Positions 1 through 9,328 of a stretch of DNA of 64,000 nt are shown here, in pieces; the first letter of the stretch is position 1, and the number at the start of each line of letters is the position of its first letter. The notes beneath the pieces were generated by a model. That model was not told the DNA's origin. It saw only the letters and a list, made by a program, of their open reading frames with translations, and made no database searches. A program made the position numbers and the translations under genes. This DNA is from Bacteroidetes bacterium MedPE-SWsnd-G2 (lineage in GTDB: Bacteria > Bacteroidota > Bacteroidia > Flavobacteriales > Flavobacteriaceae), in assembly GCA_001874335.1 (NCBI GenBank), contig MPDE01000004.1:124001-188000 (forward strand), given 5' to 3'.

Positions 1-1706
1 GGTAATTGTCTGGCTGCTTTGTTTTCCTTTTCGTCATCGTCGGGGTTTTGGTCAGCTTTATCAATTCTACTTCTTAAGTCTTCATCGAAAAACTCTTTTT
101 GAGGCACGTAATCTTCCAAACCTTTTATAACTGAAAGTTTTAAGGGCGGATCATCTTTAAATAAATCTTCAACACTTTTAGGGCGTTCTTCTTCACGCCA
201 ATCAAAGCCTCTTAAAATACGAGCGTTTTCTGGTAACATTTCTTCTGGAAAAAGTTTACCATCGATTTGATTTATAAGTCTAATTTCATCAATTGTATTG
301 TCTAACATGAAAATTTCAATACGACCAGATTTAGATTTGTTAATACCTACTAATTCACTTTTATCATTGCGCGTGTAATAATGAACTTCGGCATTTTTGA
401 TGATATTTATTTTGTTTATTTCATTGTTTTCAAAAAGAGCATATAATTTTTGCCCTTTAATCTGATTGTAACCTTCACCAATGGTATCCTTATTAATTAT
501 AAACGCATTGTCAAAAACTTTTAGAGAGTCGATTTGCTCTGTTTCAGGATTAGAAATTAAATGAATAGAATCGCCTGTCATTTGATTTCCTAAATTCCAG
601 AGTACTGGTTTTCTCACTGTAGCAAAGGCATCAGTAGATGAAAATTTTGCAAGATTAATAAGTTGTGTTAAACCTGTTTTATGATTCATGTGGATTGAAT
701 CAGATTTTCCACTTAAATCGCTTTTAAAGATTTTTACATTATAGTAAGCTCGAGTAATTCTATTTTCAGGTTTACCAGTTACTAAAAGGCGGTCACCATG
801 TATATAAATTGAATCGTTTTCTTGAACCGTAATCGCAACAGCTCTGTCTTTAATAAACACCGAATCTTTTGCCTTGTAAACTTCGGCATAATGACCTTTT
901 ACAACACTATGGTTTAAGGTATCGGTAACTTTAATGTTGTTTGTGGCAGAAGCAAAATTTCTTGCACGATCAAAATACATACTATCACCTTCTACAACGC
1001 GATTATCGTATTCAATTTTCGATTTTTTAAGGAAATAACCAACATCATTGTTGGTGTCATAATAACCTTTTTCACAATATATGTTAGAGGTTTCTCCTGT
1101 TATAGTAGATGGCCCGTATAGGTAGGCATGACCTGAGGTTGAATAAAAATCTAAATGATTTGTTTTTAGGGTATATTCTGGATTAACGAGAACGACATTG
1201 TTTACAAATTGATATTTTTTAGAATTCATGTAATATCTTCCAATTCTACTTGTAATGGTCCCAGATGTGTCTCTTACAACTTTCCCTCCAGTATCGTAAT
1301 ATGCCTCTTGTTTTTTACGGTCAAAATGAAGGGTGTCTGTCGTTAATGTTGATTGAGGTTCTTTTAAAACTACATTCCCACTGGCAAACGCTAATTCGGT
1401 AATTCCGCTATACTCAAGGTAATCTGATTTCATTGAAATGGTGTCGCCTTGTTTCATTCTTACATTACTAAAGGCTTCTAAAAAATCTTCGCTTTCATGG
1501 TAAAGCGCTTTGTCACACCACATGTCAATTCCGTTGTGAATGACATGAATTTGCTGTTGGTTACTTCTAACAAAAACGGTAACATCTGTACTGTCAGACT
1601 TTACAAATCCAGAATTGGCGATTCTTATTTTTTTGGTTTCCTGGCTATGAGCAAGCAAACTGAAAAACGTACAAAATAGAATGACTAATATCGATTTATA
1701 TTTCAA
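1..1706 (-). CDS. OstA/LptA-like LPS-assembly protein, 3' end cut by window
   Basis: 568 codons are visible and the reading frame runs off the window start. The frame opens only four codons upstream of a TTG at 1704-1706 after an in-frame TAA, and there is no ATG, so TTG is the likely start. It gives a clean signal peptide of about 22 residues ending LLAHSQ. The mature part is a series of short beta-strand repeats with recurring aromatic-Asp and Thr-Asp patterns, for example 'DTLHFDRK', 'YYDTGGKVVRDT', 'ANSGFVKS'. This is the OstA-like fold used in Bacteroidota to bridge LPS across the periplasm (LptA/LptD-N relatives). The visible end is acidic and basic, consistent with a long C-terminal tail. 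It lies downstream of purA, but a hairpin terminator separates the two, so co-transcription is uncertain. Family assignment is from pattern recognition. Confidence 0.72.
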   Translation of the reverse strand, partial: MKYKSILVILFCTFFSLLAHSQETKKIRIANSGFVKSDSTDVTVFVRSNQQQIHVIHNGIDMWCDKALYHESEDFLEAFSNVRMKQGDTISMKSDYLEYSGITELAFASGNVVLKEPQSTLTTDTLHFDRKKQEAYYDTGGKVVRDTSGTITSRIGRYYMNSKKYQFVNNVVLVNPEYTLKTNHLDFYSTSGHAYLYGPSTITGETSNIYCEKGYYDTNNDVGYFLKKSKIEYDNRVVEGDSMYFDRARNFASATNNIKVTDTLNHSVVKGHYAEVYKAKDSVFIKDRAVAITVQENDSIYIHGDRLLVTGKPENRITRAYYNVKIFKSDLSGKSDSIHMNHKTGLTQLINLAKFSSTDAFATVRKPVLWNLGNQMTGDSIHLISNPETEQIDSLKVFDNAFIINKDTIGEGYNQIKGQKLYALFENNEINKINIIKNAEVHYYTRNDKSELVGINKSKSGRIEIFMLDNTIDEIRLINQIDGKLFPEEMLPENARILRGFDWREEERPKSVEDLFKDDPPLKLSVIKGLEDYVPQKEFFDEDLRSRIDKADQNPDDDEKENKAARQL

Positions 1707-1771
1707 TGTGTAAATTGTTTATTTAAAAATAACTATATAATTGATGTTATAGTATGTTTGGGGTGTATTTA

Positions 1772-1806
1772 ACAAAAAGGCCTGTTAATGTAATAGTAAC
1801 AGGCCT
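1772..1806 (-). terminator. rho-independent terminator after purA
   Basis: A perfect 10-bp stem, AGGCCTGTTA (1778-1787) with TAACAGGCCT (1797-1806), has a 9-nt loop. On the minus strand it is followed by TTTTTG. It sits 20 nt after the purA stop and about 65 nt before the OstA-like start. Confidence 0.8.
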
Positions 1807-1825
1807 CTAATTTATGTGAATAAAA

Positions 1826-3100
1826 CTAGTTTCTATGAATAGTTTGTTTTCTATCTGGTCCTACTGATACAACTGTAATAGGAATTTCTAATTCTTTTTC
1901 TAAAAACTCAATGTATGCATTAAGCTCTTTTGGGAATTGAGAAGCTTCAGTCATTTCTGTTAAATCTTCTTTCCATCCTTTAAATTCAGAATAAATAGGC
2001 GTTACATTTTCAGATTCTATATTATACGGAAGGTGATTTATAACTTCTCCTTTGTAGTTGTACTGCGTACATACTTTAAGGCTTTCAAATCCAGAAAGTA
2101 CATCGCCTTTCATCATAATTAATTGTGTTACTCCATTAACATGACAAGCATATTTAAGTGCAACTAAGTCTAACCATCCACAACGTCTTGAACGTCCAGT
2201 TGTAGCTCCAAATTCGTGACCTACACGTCCCATTGTTTCTCCAACTTCATCAAACAACTCAGTTGGGAATGGGCCTGAACCAACACGAGTAGTGTAAGCT
2301 TTAAAAATACCGTAAACCTCTCCAATTTTATTTGGTGCAATACCTAAACCTGTGCAAGCTCCAGCAGCAGTTGTGTTTGAAGATGTTACAAACGGATAAG
2401 TTCCAAAATCAATATCTAATAAAGATCCTTGAGCACCTTCAGCTAAAATAGATTGACCATCTTTTTGGGCTTGATGCATATATTCTTCAGAATCAATAAA
2501 AGTTAAAGATTTTAAAGTATCAATAGCCGTAAAGAATTGTGTCTCTAATTCGTCTAAATCATATTCAATATCTACATCATGAAAAGCGATTAATTCTTGG
2601 TGCTTTTCAGCCAATGCGCGATATTTTAATTTCCAATCTGCTAATTCAATATCACCAACTCTAATCCCATTTCTACCAGTTTTGTCCATGTAAGTTGGGC
2701 CAATACCTTTTAATGTAGAACCGATTTTTGCTTTTCCTTTTGCCGTTTCACTTGCAGCATCTAAAAGACGGTGAGTAGGTAAAATGATATGTGCTTTTCT
2801 TGAAATTAAAAGCGAACTTCTATAATCTACACCTTGCTCTTCAAGCTTGTCCAATTCGTTTTTGAAAATTACAGGATCTATTACGACACCATTTCCAACT
2901 ACGTTTTTAGTGTCTTCATGAAAAATACCAGAAGGTATAGTGTGTAAAACATGTTTTTTTCCATTAAAAACAAGAGTGTGTCCTGCATTTGGACCCCCTT
3001 GAAAACGTGCGATAATGTTGTATTTAGAAGTTAATACGTCGACAATTTTTCCTTTGCCTTCATCTCCCCATTGTAATCCAAGTAGTAAATCTACTGCCAT
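1826..3100 (-). CDS. purA: adenylosuccinate synthetase
   Basis: Converts IMP, aspartate and GTP to adenylosuccinate, the first committed step to AMP, in the cytoplasm. The N-terminal GDEGKGK P-loop-like motif is at residues 12-18, with NAGHT near 38-42, the IMP-binding stretch GSTLKGIGPTY near 127, and TTGRSRRCGWLD near 300. The 424-residue length matches the family (about 430). The start is ATG, 5 nt after the stop of the upstream Fur-family gene, so the two are almost certainly co-transcribed with relA. PurA is a known direct target of (p)ppGpp inhibition in E. coli, which makes the shared operon with the (p)ppGpp synthetase notable. No missing motif is seen. Confidence 0.97.
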   Translation of the reverse strand: MAVDLLLGLQWGDEGKGKIVDVLTSKYNIIARFQGGPNAGHTLVFNGKKHVLHTIPSGIFHEDTKNVVGNGVVIDPVIFKNELDKLEEQGVDYRSSLLISRKAHIILPTHRLLDAASETAKGKAKIGSTLKGIGPTYMDKTGRNGIRVGDIELADWKLKYRALAEKHQELIAFHDVDIEYDLDELETQFFTAIDTLKSLTFIDSEEYMHQAQKDGQSILAEGAQGSLLDIDFGTYPFVTSSNTTAAGACTGLGIAPNKIGEVYGIFKAYTTRVGSGPFPTELFDEVGETMGRVGHEFGATTGRSRRCGWLDLVALKYACHVNGVTQLIMMKGDVLSGFESLKVCTQYNYKGEVINHLPYNIESENVTPIYSEFKGWKEDLTEMTEASQFPKELNAYIEFLEKELEIPITVVSVGPDRKQTIHRN

Positions 3101-3105
3101 TGTAA

Positions 3106-3561
3106 TTATTTAGTTTGTTGTTTTTTGTTGCCGTAAAAGTATAATGAGTGGTTTGTTATTGTAATGTCAAACACTTCTTCAATCGTTTTTTTAATGGATT
3201 GAATACGTGGGTCGCAAAACTCAATAACTTCACCAGTATCTGTTAAGATAACGTGATCATGTTGCTTATCAAAGTATGATTTTTCATAATGCGCTTGATT
3301 TTGACCAAATTGGTGTTTTCTAACTAAGGCACAATCTAATAAAAGTTCGATGGTGTTGTAAAGAGTCGCTCTACTAACACGATAGTTTTTGTTTTTCATT
3401 TTGATGTAAAGAGATTCTATATCAAAATGTTCTTCACTTTCGTAAATTTCTTGAAGAATAGCATAACGCTCAGGCGTTTTTCTATGCCCTTTTTCTTCTA
3501 GGAATTTTGTAAATACATTTTTTACAATTTCCTGATTGTTGTCTTTAGATTTTACACTCAT
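3106..3561 (-). CDS. Fur-family transcriptional repressor
   Basis: 151 residues with the Fur layout: an N-terminal winged helix (helix-turn-helix near 55-75, '[16 protein letters not shown]') and a dimerisation/metal domain beginning [15 protein letters not shown] near 105-120. The regulatory HDH and a later NHSLYFYG are present. The first structural-zinc CxxC usual in this stretch is replaced by 'TDTG', and only isolated Cys residues remain. It could be an iron (Fur) or peroxide (PerR) sensor, and sequence alone does not decide. It lies 26 nt after relA and 5 nt before purA in one operon. Confidence 0.85.
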   Translation of the reverse strand: MSVKSKDNNQEIVKNVFTKFLEEKGHRKTPERYAILQEIYESEEHFDIESLYIKMKNKNYRVSRATLYNTIELLLDCALVRKHQFGQNQAHYEKSYFDKQHDHVILTDTGEVIEFCDPRIQSIKKTIEEVFDITITNHSLYFYGNKKQQTK

Positions 3562-3587
3562 AATTAAGTTGCAAATTTACACTTTTT

Positions 3588-5792
3588 TTAAACTCTATTA
3601 ACCTTCTCTATACCATTAATTTTTTTGAGTTTATCCATGAGTTTTTTAAGTATGGTATTGTTGCTTACAACAACCGTTATTTTTCCTGAGAATATGCCGT
3701 CATCGGTTTCAAAACTTATGTTTTTTATGTTTACTTCCATGTTTGAAGATATAACCCGAGTCACTTCATTTACTAAGCCTAAATGATCAATTCCTGACAA
3801 ATTAATAATGGCCTTGAAATCTTGTTGACTTGAATCAATCCATTTGGCCGTCATTATACGATACGCATAATTAGATTGAAGACTGAGGGCATTTGGGCAG
3901 GTTTTTTTATGCACTTTAATGCCTTCGTTTATAGTTAAGAACCCAAACACAGGGTCTCCAGGTATTGGATTGCAACACGTAGATAGTTTGTAGTCTAGTT
4001 TTTCTTCTTCTTTACCAAAAACAAGTAAATCGTATGTAGCTGTGATAACCTCTTTGTGAATGTCTTTAGCTACATCTGGCTTTCTAATTCTATTTTTTAT
4101 AAAGCTAACCAACACATTGCTTCGGGATGCTGCAAATTCTTTTAGCATCTTATTGTCAATGGTACCAATACCTACGCGATAAAATAAATCTAAACTCGTT
4201 TTAAGCTTAAAGTAAACTACAAGATCATTTACTGATTTTTCATTCAGACTAATTTTAAGTTGTTTTAATTTTCGTCTTAAAATTTCTTTTCCATCTTCAG
4301 CAATAATTTTACGTTCTTCTCTTAAAGAAGATTTTATTTTACTTCTTGCTCTTGCTGTTGTTGCATAGTCTAACCAGTTTGCATTTGGTTTGGCGTTTTC
4401 AGAGGTTAAGATTTCAACTTGGTCACCACTTTTTAGTTCGTTACTGAGCGGGACAAGTTTTCCGTTCACTCGTGCTCCTCTAGTATTCATGCCTACTTGG
4501 GTGTGAATACTAAATGCAAAATCTAATGGCGTTGCCCCTTTTGGCAATGATTTTAAATCACCCTGAGGCGTAAAGACAAATATTTCTTTTGAGTAGAGGT
4601 TAAGTTTAAATTGCTCAACAAAATCTACAGCGTTATTTTCATTGCTTTCTAATGCTTCCTGAAGTTTGTTAATCCAAACATCAAGTGCATCTTCTTCATT
4701 ACCTTGTTTGTATTTATAGTGCGCAGCATAACCTTTTTCGGCTATTTCATTCATGCGTTCACTCCTGATTTGAACTTCTACCCAGCGTCCTTTAGGCCCC
4801 ATCACTGTTATGTGTAAGGCTTCATACCCCGTTGATTTTGGAGATGAAATCCAATCACGTAGTCGGGTAGGGTTTGGTCTAAAATGATCTGTAACTATAG
4901 AGTATATTTTCCAAGCTAAAAACTTTTCATTAGAAATTTCTGAATTGTAAATAATCCTTACAGCAAACTTGTCGTATACTTCTTCAAAAGAAACCCCTTG
5001 TTTCATCATTTTCTTCCTGATGGAGTAAATAGACTTTGGTCTTCCTTTAATCTCGTAAGACAGTTTTTCGGCATCTAAAGAATTGGTAATAACACTTGAG
5101 AAAGACTTGATATATTCATCTTGCTCTTCTTTGCTTTCTTGTATTTTGTCTAAAATATCATGATACACAGTAGGTTCTGTGTATTTTAAACCTAAATCTT
5201 CAAGCTCAGTTTTAATGTTATAGAGTCCGATTCTATGTGCTAAAGGCGCATAAATATATAAGGTTTCAGAAGCAATTTTTTCTTGCTTATCAGGTCTCAT
5301 TGCGTCCATAGTTTGCATATTATGCAAACGGTCAGCAATTTTTATAATAATTACACGAACATCATCGTGCAATGTCAATAGCATTTTTCTAAAATTCTCA
5401 GCTTGCTGAGATACATCCATGTCTTTGTTTAAAGACGAAATTTTGGTAAGACCATCAACTATGCGAGCAATGGTTTTTCCAAATAAATCTTCAATATCTT
5501 GAATGCTATAATTAGGGTTGTCTTCAACGACATCATGCAAAAGTGCACCGGCAATAGATGTGGCATCCATACCTATTTCACTGGCTACAATTTTTGCAAC
5601 TGCAATAGGGTGAAAAATGTAAGCTTCGCCTGATTTGCGTCTTTGATCTTTATGGGCTTCAACGGCAACATCAAAAGCCTTTCTAATTAAAATTTTATCG
5701 TCTTTAGAAAGCGTCTGGTAGCTTAACTGTAGTAGTTCTTTGTAGCCTTTTGCAATCGCAGCATTTTCTTTTTCAATTTCAACATCTGTCAT
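3588..5792 (-). CDS. bifunctional (p)ppGpp synthetase/hydrolase, RelA/SpoT (Rsh) type
   Basis: 734 residues in the full Rsh order. An HD hydrolase domain has H61 and H86-D87 (HDVVEDNP), and DRLHNM near 153. The synthetase domain has GRPKSIYS near 250-257, an R-L-R-D motif at 310-313, PKSTGYEALH at 318-327 and EVQIRS at 339-344. A TGS domain follows near 403-465 (VFTPQGDLKSLPKGATPLDF), then a conserved-cysteine region (CCNPIPGD) and a C-terminal ACT domain. The intact HD motif and the R-x-R/K-D synthetase motif fit a bifunctional enzyme. It is the first gene of relA-fur-purA, with 26 nt to the next ORF. Confidence 0.96.
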   Translation of the reverse strand: MTDVEIEKENAAIAKGYKELLQLSYQTLSKDDKILIRKAFDVAVEAHKDQRRKSGEAYIFHPIAVAKIVASEIGMDATSIAGALLHDVVEDNPNYSIQDIEDLFGKTIARIVDGLTKISSLNKDMDVSQQAENFRKMLLTLHDDVRVIIIKIADRLHNMQTMDAMRPDKQEKIASETLYIYAPLAHRIGLYNIKTELEDLGLKYTEPTVYHDILDKIQESKEEQDEYIKSFSSVITNSLDAEKLSYEIKGRPKSIYSIRKKMMKQGVSFEEVYDKFAVRIIYNSEISNEKFLAWKIYSIVTDHFRPNPTRLRDWISSPKSTGYEALHITVMGPKGRWVEVQIRSERMNEIAEKGYAAHYKYKQGNEEDALDVWINKLQEALESNENNAVDFVEQFKLNLYSKEIFVFTPQGDLKSLPKGATPLDFAFSIHTQVGMNTRGARVNGKLVPLSNELKSGDQVEILTSENAKPNANWLDYATTARARSKIKSSLREERKIIAEDGKEILRRKLKQLKISLNEKSVNDLVVYFKLKTSLDLFYRVGIGTIDNKMLKEFAASRSNVLVSFIKNRIRKPDVAKDIHKEVITATYDLLVFGKEEEKLDYKLSTCCNPIPGDPVFGFLTINEGIKVHKKTCPNALSLQSNYAYRIMTAKWIDSSQQDFKAIINLSGIDHLGLVNEVTRVISSNMEVNIKNISFETDDGIFSGKITVVVSNNTILKKLMDKLKKINGIEKVNRV

Positions 5793-5885
5793 AAATTAAA
5801 AATACTATAAAGTTCACGTAACGTCAACAAAATTGTTCTTTTTTTGATGATGAATCTTTTAGAACTATCGAAGAAATAAATCGCC

Positions 5886-7118
5886 TTAAGAATTTATGTT
5901 TTTTACACGTTGAAGTAGTGTAGGGTGTGAATAATGCATGAAAACATAGGCTTTATGAGGTGTTAAATTGCTTAAGCTATTTTTAGAAAGTTTCTTTAGT
6001 CCGGAAACTAAAGCTTCACCAGAATGGGTGTTTTTTGCGTAATCATCTGCTTGATATTCAAAAGCTCTTGAAAATAGATTCATTATTAAACCGGTAATTT
6101 CACTTATTGGCGAATATAGTAACCCGAATGCAATAAGACCAGCATGAAAGCTGTGGTTGCCGACTCCAATTGCAAAAGATAATTTTGGATCACCAATAAA
6201 TATGGATAAAAGGAACAGCGTAAAACCAGTTAATATTAAAGACATAATTAGATTAAAAATAATATGCTTCTTTTTATAATGACCAACTTCATGCGCTAAT
6301 ACTGCAACAATTTCATCTTCTTCCAAATCTGAAATTAGAGTATCATATAGGGTTACTCTTTTTTCTTTTCCGAACCCTGAAAAATAAGCATTGGCTTTTG
6401 TGCTTCGTTTAGAACCATCAATAACAAATATGTTGTCTAACTGAAAACCAACTGTACTTGCATATTCCGAAATTTTATCTCTTAGACTACCTTCTTCTAA
6501 AGGTGTTTGCTTATTGAATAATGGCACAATTAATTTTGAATAAAACATATTCATAAAAAAACTAAAAGCACCAAAAATTAACCAAGTGTACCACCAAAAA
6601 TTTGTTTCTGTTTTTTGATAGAACCAGATAATGGCAGAAAGCAAAAGTCCTCCAATTACAATTGACATTAACCATCCTTTTAATTTGTCTATAAAAAACA
6701 TTTTTTTACTTGTTTTATTAAATCCAAATTTTTCTTCAATGACAAAGGTTTGGTAGTAGCTAAATGGGGTTGTGATTACATCAGAACCAAACATGATTAG
6801 CCCGAAAAAAAGGAGTCCGTTTATTATTGGATTACTGCTGAATGATCTCGCAAGCTCATCTGCAATTTCAAATCCGCCACATAACAGGAAAACCAAGGTT
6901 AAAACGAATGAAAAACTTGAAGATAAAAGTCCGAAATTATAGTTGGTACGTTTGTAGTTTTGAGATTTCTTGTATTCTTCTAAATCATAAACATCATTGA
7001 GTTCTTCAGGGATTTCATCCTTAAAATGCTTAGCATTTAGGTAGTCTAATAGTTTGTCGGATAAAAACTTTACAGAAATAATTACTACAATTATATAGGT
7101 AAGTAGAGTAGGCGTCAT
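5886..7118 (-). CDS. M48-family membrane metallopeptidase (Ste24/CaaX-protease type)
   Basis: 410 residues and several hydrophobic segments (about 5-20, 65-82, 100-118, 150-166, 177-195, 288-310, 325-345). The zinc motif HEVGH is at 276-280 and a third-ligand glutamate lies in 'FEYQADDYA' near 353. The N-terminal region 'YYQTFVIEEKFGFNKT' is characteristic of the Ste24 branch. It is an inner-membrane zinc protease, probably for membrane-protein quality control, because bacteria generally lack CaaX-prenylated proteins. It starts 8 nt after the stop of the methyltransferase gene and is probably co-transcribed with it. Confidence 0.9.
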   Translation of the reverse strand: MTPTLLTYIIVVIISVKFLSDKLLDYLNAKHFKDEIPEELNDVYDLEEYKKSQNYKRTNYNFGLLSSSFSFVLTLVFLLCGGFEIADELARSFSSNPIINGLLFFGLIMFGSDVITTPFSYYQTFVIEEKFGFNKTSKKMFFIDKLKGWLMSIVIGGLLLSAIIWFYQKTETNFWWYTWLIFGAFSFFMNMFYSKLIVPLFNKQTPLEEGSLRDKISEYASTVGFQLDNIFVIDGSKRSTKANAYFSGFGKEKRVTLYDTLISDLEEDEIVAVLAHEVGHYKKKHIIFNLIMSLILTGFTLFLLSIFIGDPKLSFAIGVGNHSFHAGLIAFGLLYSPISEITGLIMNLFSRAFEYQADDYAKNTHSGEALVSGLKKLSKNSLSNLTPHKAYVFMHYSHPTLLQRVKNINS

Positions 7119-7126
7119 AAGTTTGA

Positions 7127-7924
7127 TTATTGAAATTGACGTTGTCTTTTAGCTTCATACATTAAAATTCCTGCTGCAACAGATACATTCATAGAGTCTA
7201 TTACTCCTAACATAGGTATGATAATATTTTGAGTGCTGTGATCACGCCATTCTTGGCTTAAACCTGTAGCTTCGGTGCCTACAACTATTGCAGATGGACC
7301 GGTGTAATCTTGCAGGTCGTACCTGCTTGAGGCTTGTAAAGCGGCACAGAATATGTTTATGGAATTTGATTTCAGAAAATTGATAATTTCTGTTGTCGTT
7401 CCCATGGCAATATTATTTGTAAACACGCAACCTACACTCGACCTTATTATATTAGGATTATATAAGTCGGTTTTAGGGTTTGCGATAATAACCATATCAA
7501 AATTGGCAGCATCTGCTGTTCTTAATAATGCGCCTATATTACCTGGTTTTTCTGGTGCTTCAGCAACTAATATTAAAGGAGTTGAAACGTTTAAGCTTGC
7601 ATTAGAAATATGGTGTTCCTTACAATTAGCCACTGCGATAATGCCTTCGGTTGATTCACGGTATGCTAACTTTTGAAAGACATCTTTAGAAATTTCAATT
7701 AATTGAGTGTGTTCAGGATGAATTTTAGCAATTTGATCTTGACTACAAATTTCTGGGTGAAATAAAATGGATTCAATTTGATAATTACCTTTAATTGCTA
7801 TTGATAATTCTCTTAATCCTTCAATTAAAAACTGACCAGATTTTTTCCGGTTTCTTGATTTTTCCTTGAGGGTAACCAATCGTTTAACCTCCTGGTTTTG
7901 TACACTAAAAATTTGTTTCATCAT
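7127..7924 (-). CDS. SpoU/TrmH-family RNA 2'-O-methyltransferase
   Basis: 265 residues. The N-terminal substrate-binding part ('VKRLVTLKEKSRNRKKSGQF') precedes the SPOUT knot domain. SpoU motif 1 is 'KPGNIGALLRTADA', motif 2 is 'IVVGTEATGLSQEW', and motif 3 is 'IPMLGVIDSMNVSVAAG'. It probably methylates a ribose in rRNA or tRNA (RlmB-like), and the exact site cannot be read from sequence. The start is one of two tandem ATGs (7924 or 7921). A -7 promoter element only a few nucleotides upstream implies a very short leader. Confidence 0.9.
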   Translation of the reverse strand: MMKQIFSVQNQEVKRLVTLKEKSRNRKKSGQFLIEGLRELSIAIKGNYQIESILFHPEICSQDQIAKIHPEHTQLIEISKDVFQKLAYRESTEGIIAVANCKEHHISNASLNVSTPLILVAEAPEKPGNIGALLRTADAANFDMVIIANPKTDLYNPNIIRSSVGCVFTNNIAMGTTTEIINFLKSNSINIFCAALQASSRYDLQDYTGPSAIVVGTEATGLSQEWRDHSTQNIIIPMLGVIDSMNVSVAAGILMYEAKRQRQFQ

Positions 7925-7931
7925 TGCAGGA

Positions 7932-7939
7932 CAAAAGTA
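7932..7939 (-). promoter_or_regulatory. -7 promoter element TACTTTTG upstream of the RNA methyltransferase gene
   Basis: On the minus strand TACTTTTG fits the Bacteroidota TAnnTTTG. It ends 7 nt before the ATG at 7924, so the transcript would have almost no leader. No well-spaced TTG -33 box is visible. Confidence 0.5.
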
Positions 7940-7965
7940 ATGGATTTAAGGCAAATTAGAAGTAT

Positions 7966-7997
7966 AAAAAAAGTGACCTCATTGAGGTCACTTTTTA
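7966..7997 (-). terminator. terminator after the amidohydrolase genes
   Basis: Inverted repeat AGTGACCTCA/TGAGGTCACT flanked by A-run and T-run. On minus it follows the stop at 8001 directly and ends in TTTTTTT. Confidence 0.85.
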
Positions 7998-8000
7998 ATA

Positions 8001-9308
8001 TTAATTGGATTCGTATTTTTTAGAATATCGTTTCCATAATTTGGTTTGGTGGGTTTCCAAACTAATTTGTCGGCCATCAATAAATGCGTGAGATAATATA
8101 TTTGTTCTCATATCTAAAGCATCACCTTCGCTAATAAAGAGTGTTGCACTTTTACCAACTTCTAAACTACCATAGTTGTTTTCTATGCCTAAAATAGTTG
8201 CAGTATTTAAGGTAATAAGTTGTAAGGCTTGTTCTTTTGTTAGGCCGTAAGCGGCAGCTGTACCAGCGTAAAACGGTAGGTTTCTTGAATTCATTCGCTC
8301 CATTTGACCACTTGTTTCCAGTCCAACAGTTATACCTTGATCAACAAGTAATTTTGCCATTTTAAATGGTAAATCATAATCGTCATCATCGCTTGAAGGT
8401 GTTCTGTGAACTCGATTTAAAAGCACCGAAATATTATTAGATTTTAAGAAAGGCCCAATATGTTGAGCGCCATCTCCACCAACAATAACAGTTTTAGAAA
8501 CACCATGTTGTTTAGAGAAATTTACAGCATCTGTAATGGCTTTTTCACCATTAGCATGAATGAAAAGGGTTTTGTTTTTATTGAAAAGCCCTTCCATTGC
8601 TTCTAATTTTAAATTTGGAGCGTTGGTATTGCTTGAGTTGTAAGCTTTACTCTCTTTAATGAAATTACTTAAATCATTAAGTTGTTTTTCGTAATTATCA
8701 TTTGGTTTTAAATTTGGGTCTTCTCCTAACCACCATCTCCCACGTGTGAACAAACTTGGCCAGTTTAAATGGATCCCATCATCAGTTTTGATTGCAGCAT
8801 CTTCCCAGTTCCAAGCATCCAATTGTACAATAGATGACGTACCAGAAATACGGCCGCCTCTTGGTGTTACTTGTGCTAATAAAACGCCATTGGGTCTCAT
8901 AGATTCAACAACTTTAGACTCGGTGTTGTAGGCTATAATACTTCTAATGTTAGGATTTAATGGTCCAATTTCATCTTCATCATCGGTAGCTCTTACCGCG
9001 TCAATTTCTACTAAACCTAATGTTGAGTTAGGAACAATAAACCCCGGGTAAACATGTTTACCTGAAGCAGGAATCACAGTCATTCCGTTTAAATCCATTT
9101 TTACAAGACTTCCGTCTACGATGGTTTCAATTTTACCATCTTTAAAAATAATAAGGCTGTTTTCGATTACTGATCCGTTACCTATATGAGCAGTTGCTCC
9201 TACAATAGCAATAGCTGAAGATTGCTTTGGAGCAGGTGTTTGTTGTCCTTGCATTCCAATTACAAATAGACCAAACAATATCGTAAATATGTGTGTTTTA
9301 AATTTCAT
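8001..9308 (-). CDS. amidohydrolase-family exported protein, degenerate metal site
   Basis: 435 residues. A signal peptide of about 21 residues ends GMQGQ. The composite amidohydrolase layout is an N-terminal beta-sandwich ('SLIIFKDGKIETIVDG'), a TIM-barrel-like middle, and a C-terminal 'LEVGKSATLFISEGDAL' return strand. The first metal motif, normally PGFIDxHxH, reads PGFIVPNS at 88-95, so both histidines are absent. A later His (IHANGEKAI) and 'GGDGAQHIGPF' remain. Either it is non-catalytic or it binds metal differently. It follows the 995-residue relative by 20 nt, so the two probably form a functional pair in the periplasm. The substrate is unknown. Confidence 0.82.
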   Translation of the reverse strand: MKFKTHIFTILFGLFVIGMQGQQTPAPKQSSAIAIVGATAHIGNGSVIENSLIIFKDGKIETIVDGSLVKMDLNGMTVIPASGKHVYPGFIVPNSTLGLVEIDAVRATDDEDEIGPLNPNIRSIIAYNTESKVVESMRPNGVLLAQVTPRGGRISGTSSIVQLDAWNWEDAAIKTDDGIHLNWPSLFTRGRWWLGEDPNLKPNDNYEKQLNDLSNFIKESKAYNSSNTNAPNLKLEAMEGLFNKNKTLFIHANGEKAITDAVNFSKQHGVSKTVIVGGDGAQHIGPFLKSNNISVLLNRVHRTPSSDDDDYDLPFKMAKLLVDQGITVGLETSGQMERMNSRNLPFYAGTAAAYGLTKEQALQLITLNTATILGIENNYGSLEVGKSATLFISEGDALDMRTNILSHAFIDGRQISLETHQTKLWKRYSKKYESN

Positions 9309-9328
9309 GTTTATATATTTTAATTGGA

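Noticed and set aside
1497-1679. 60-codon plus-strand frame
   Set aside because: Lies opposite the signal peptide and first strands of the OstA-like gene; no supporting features.
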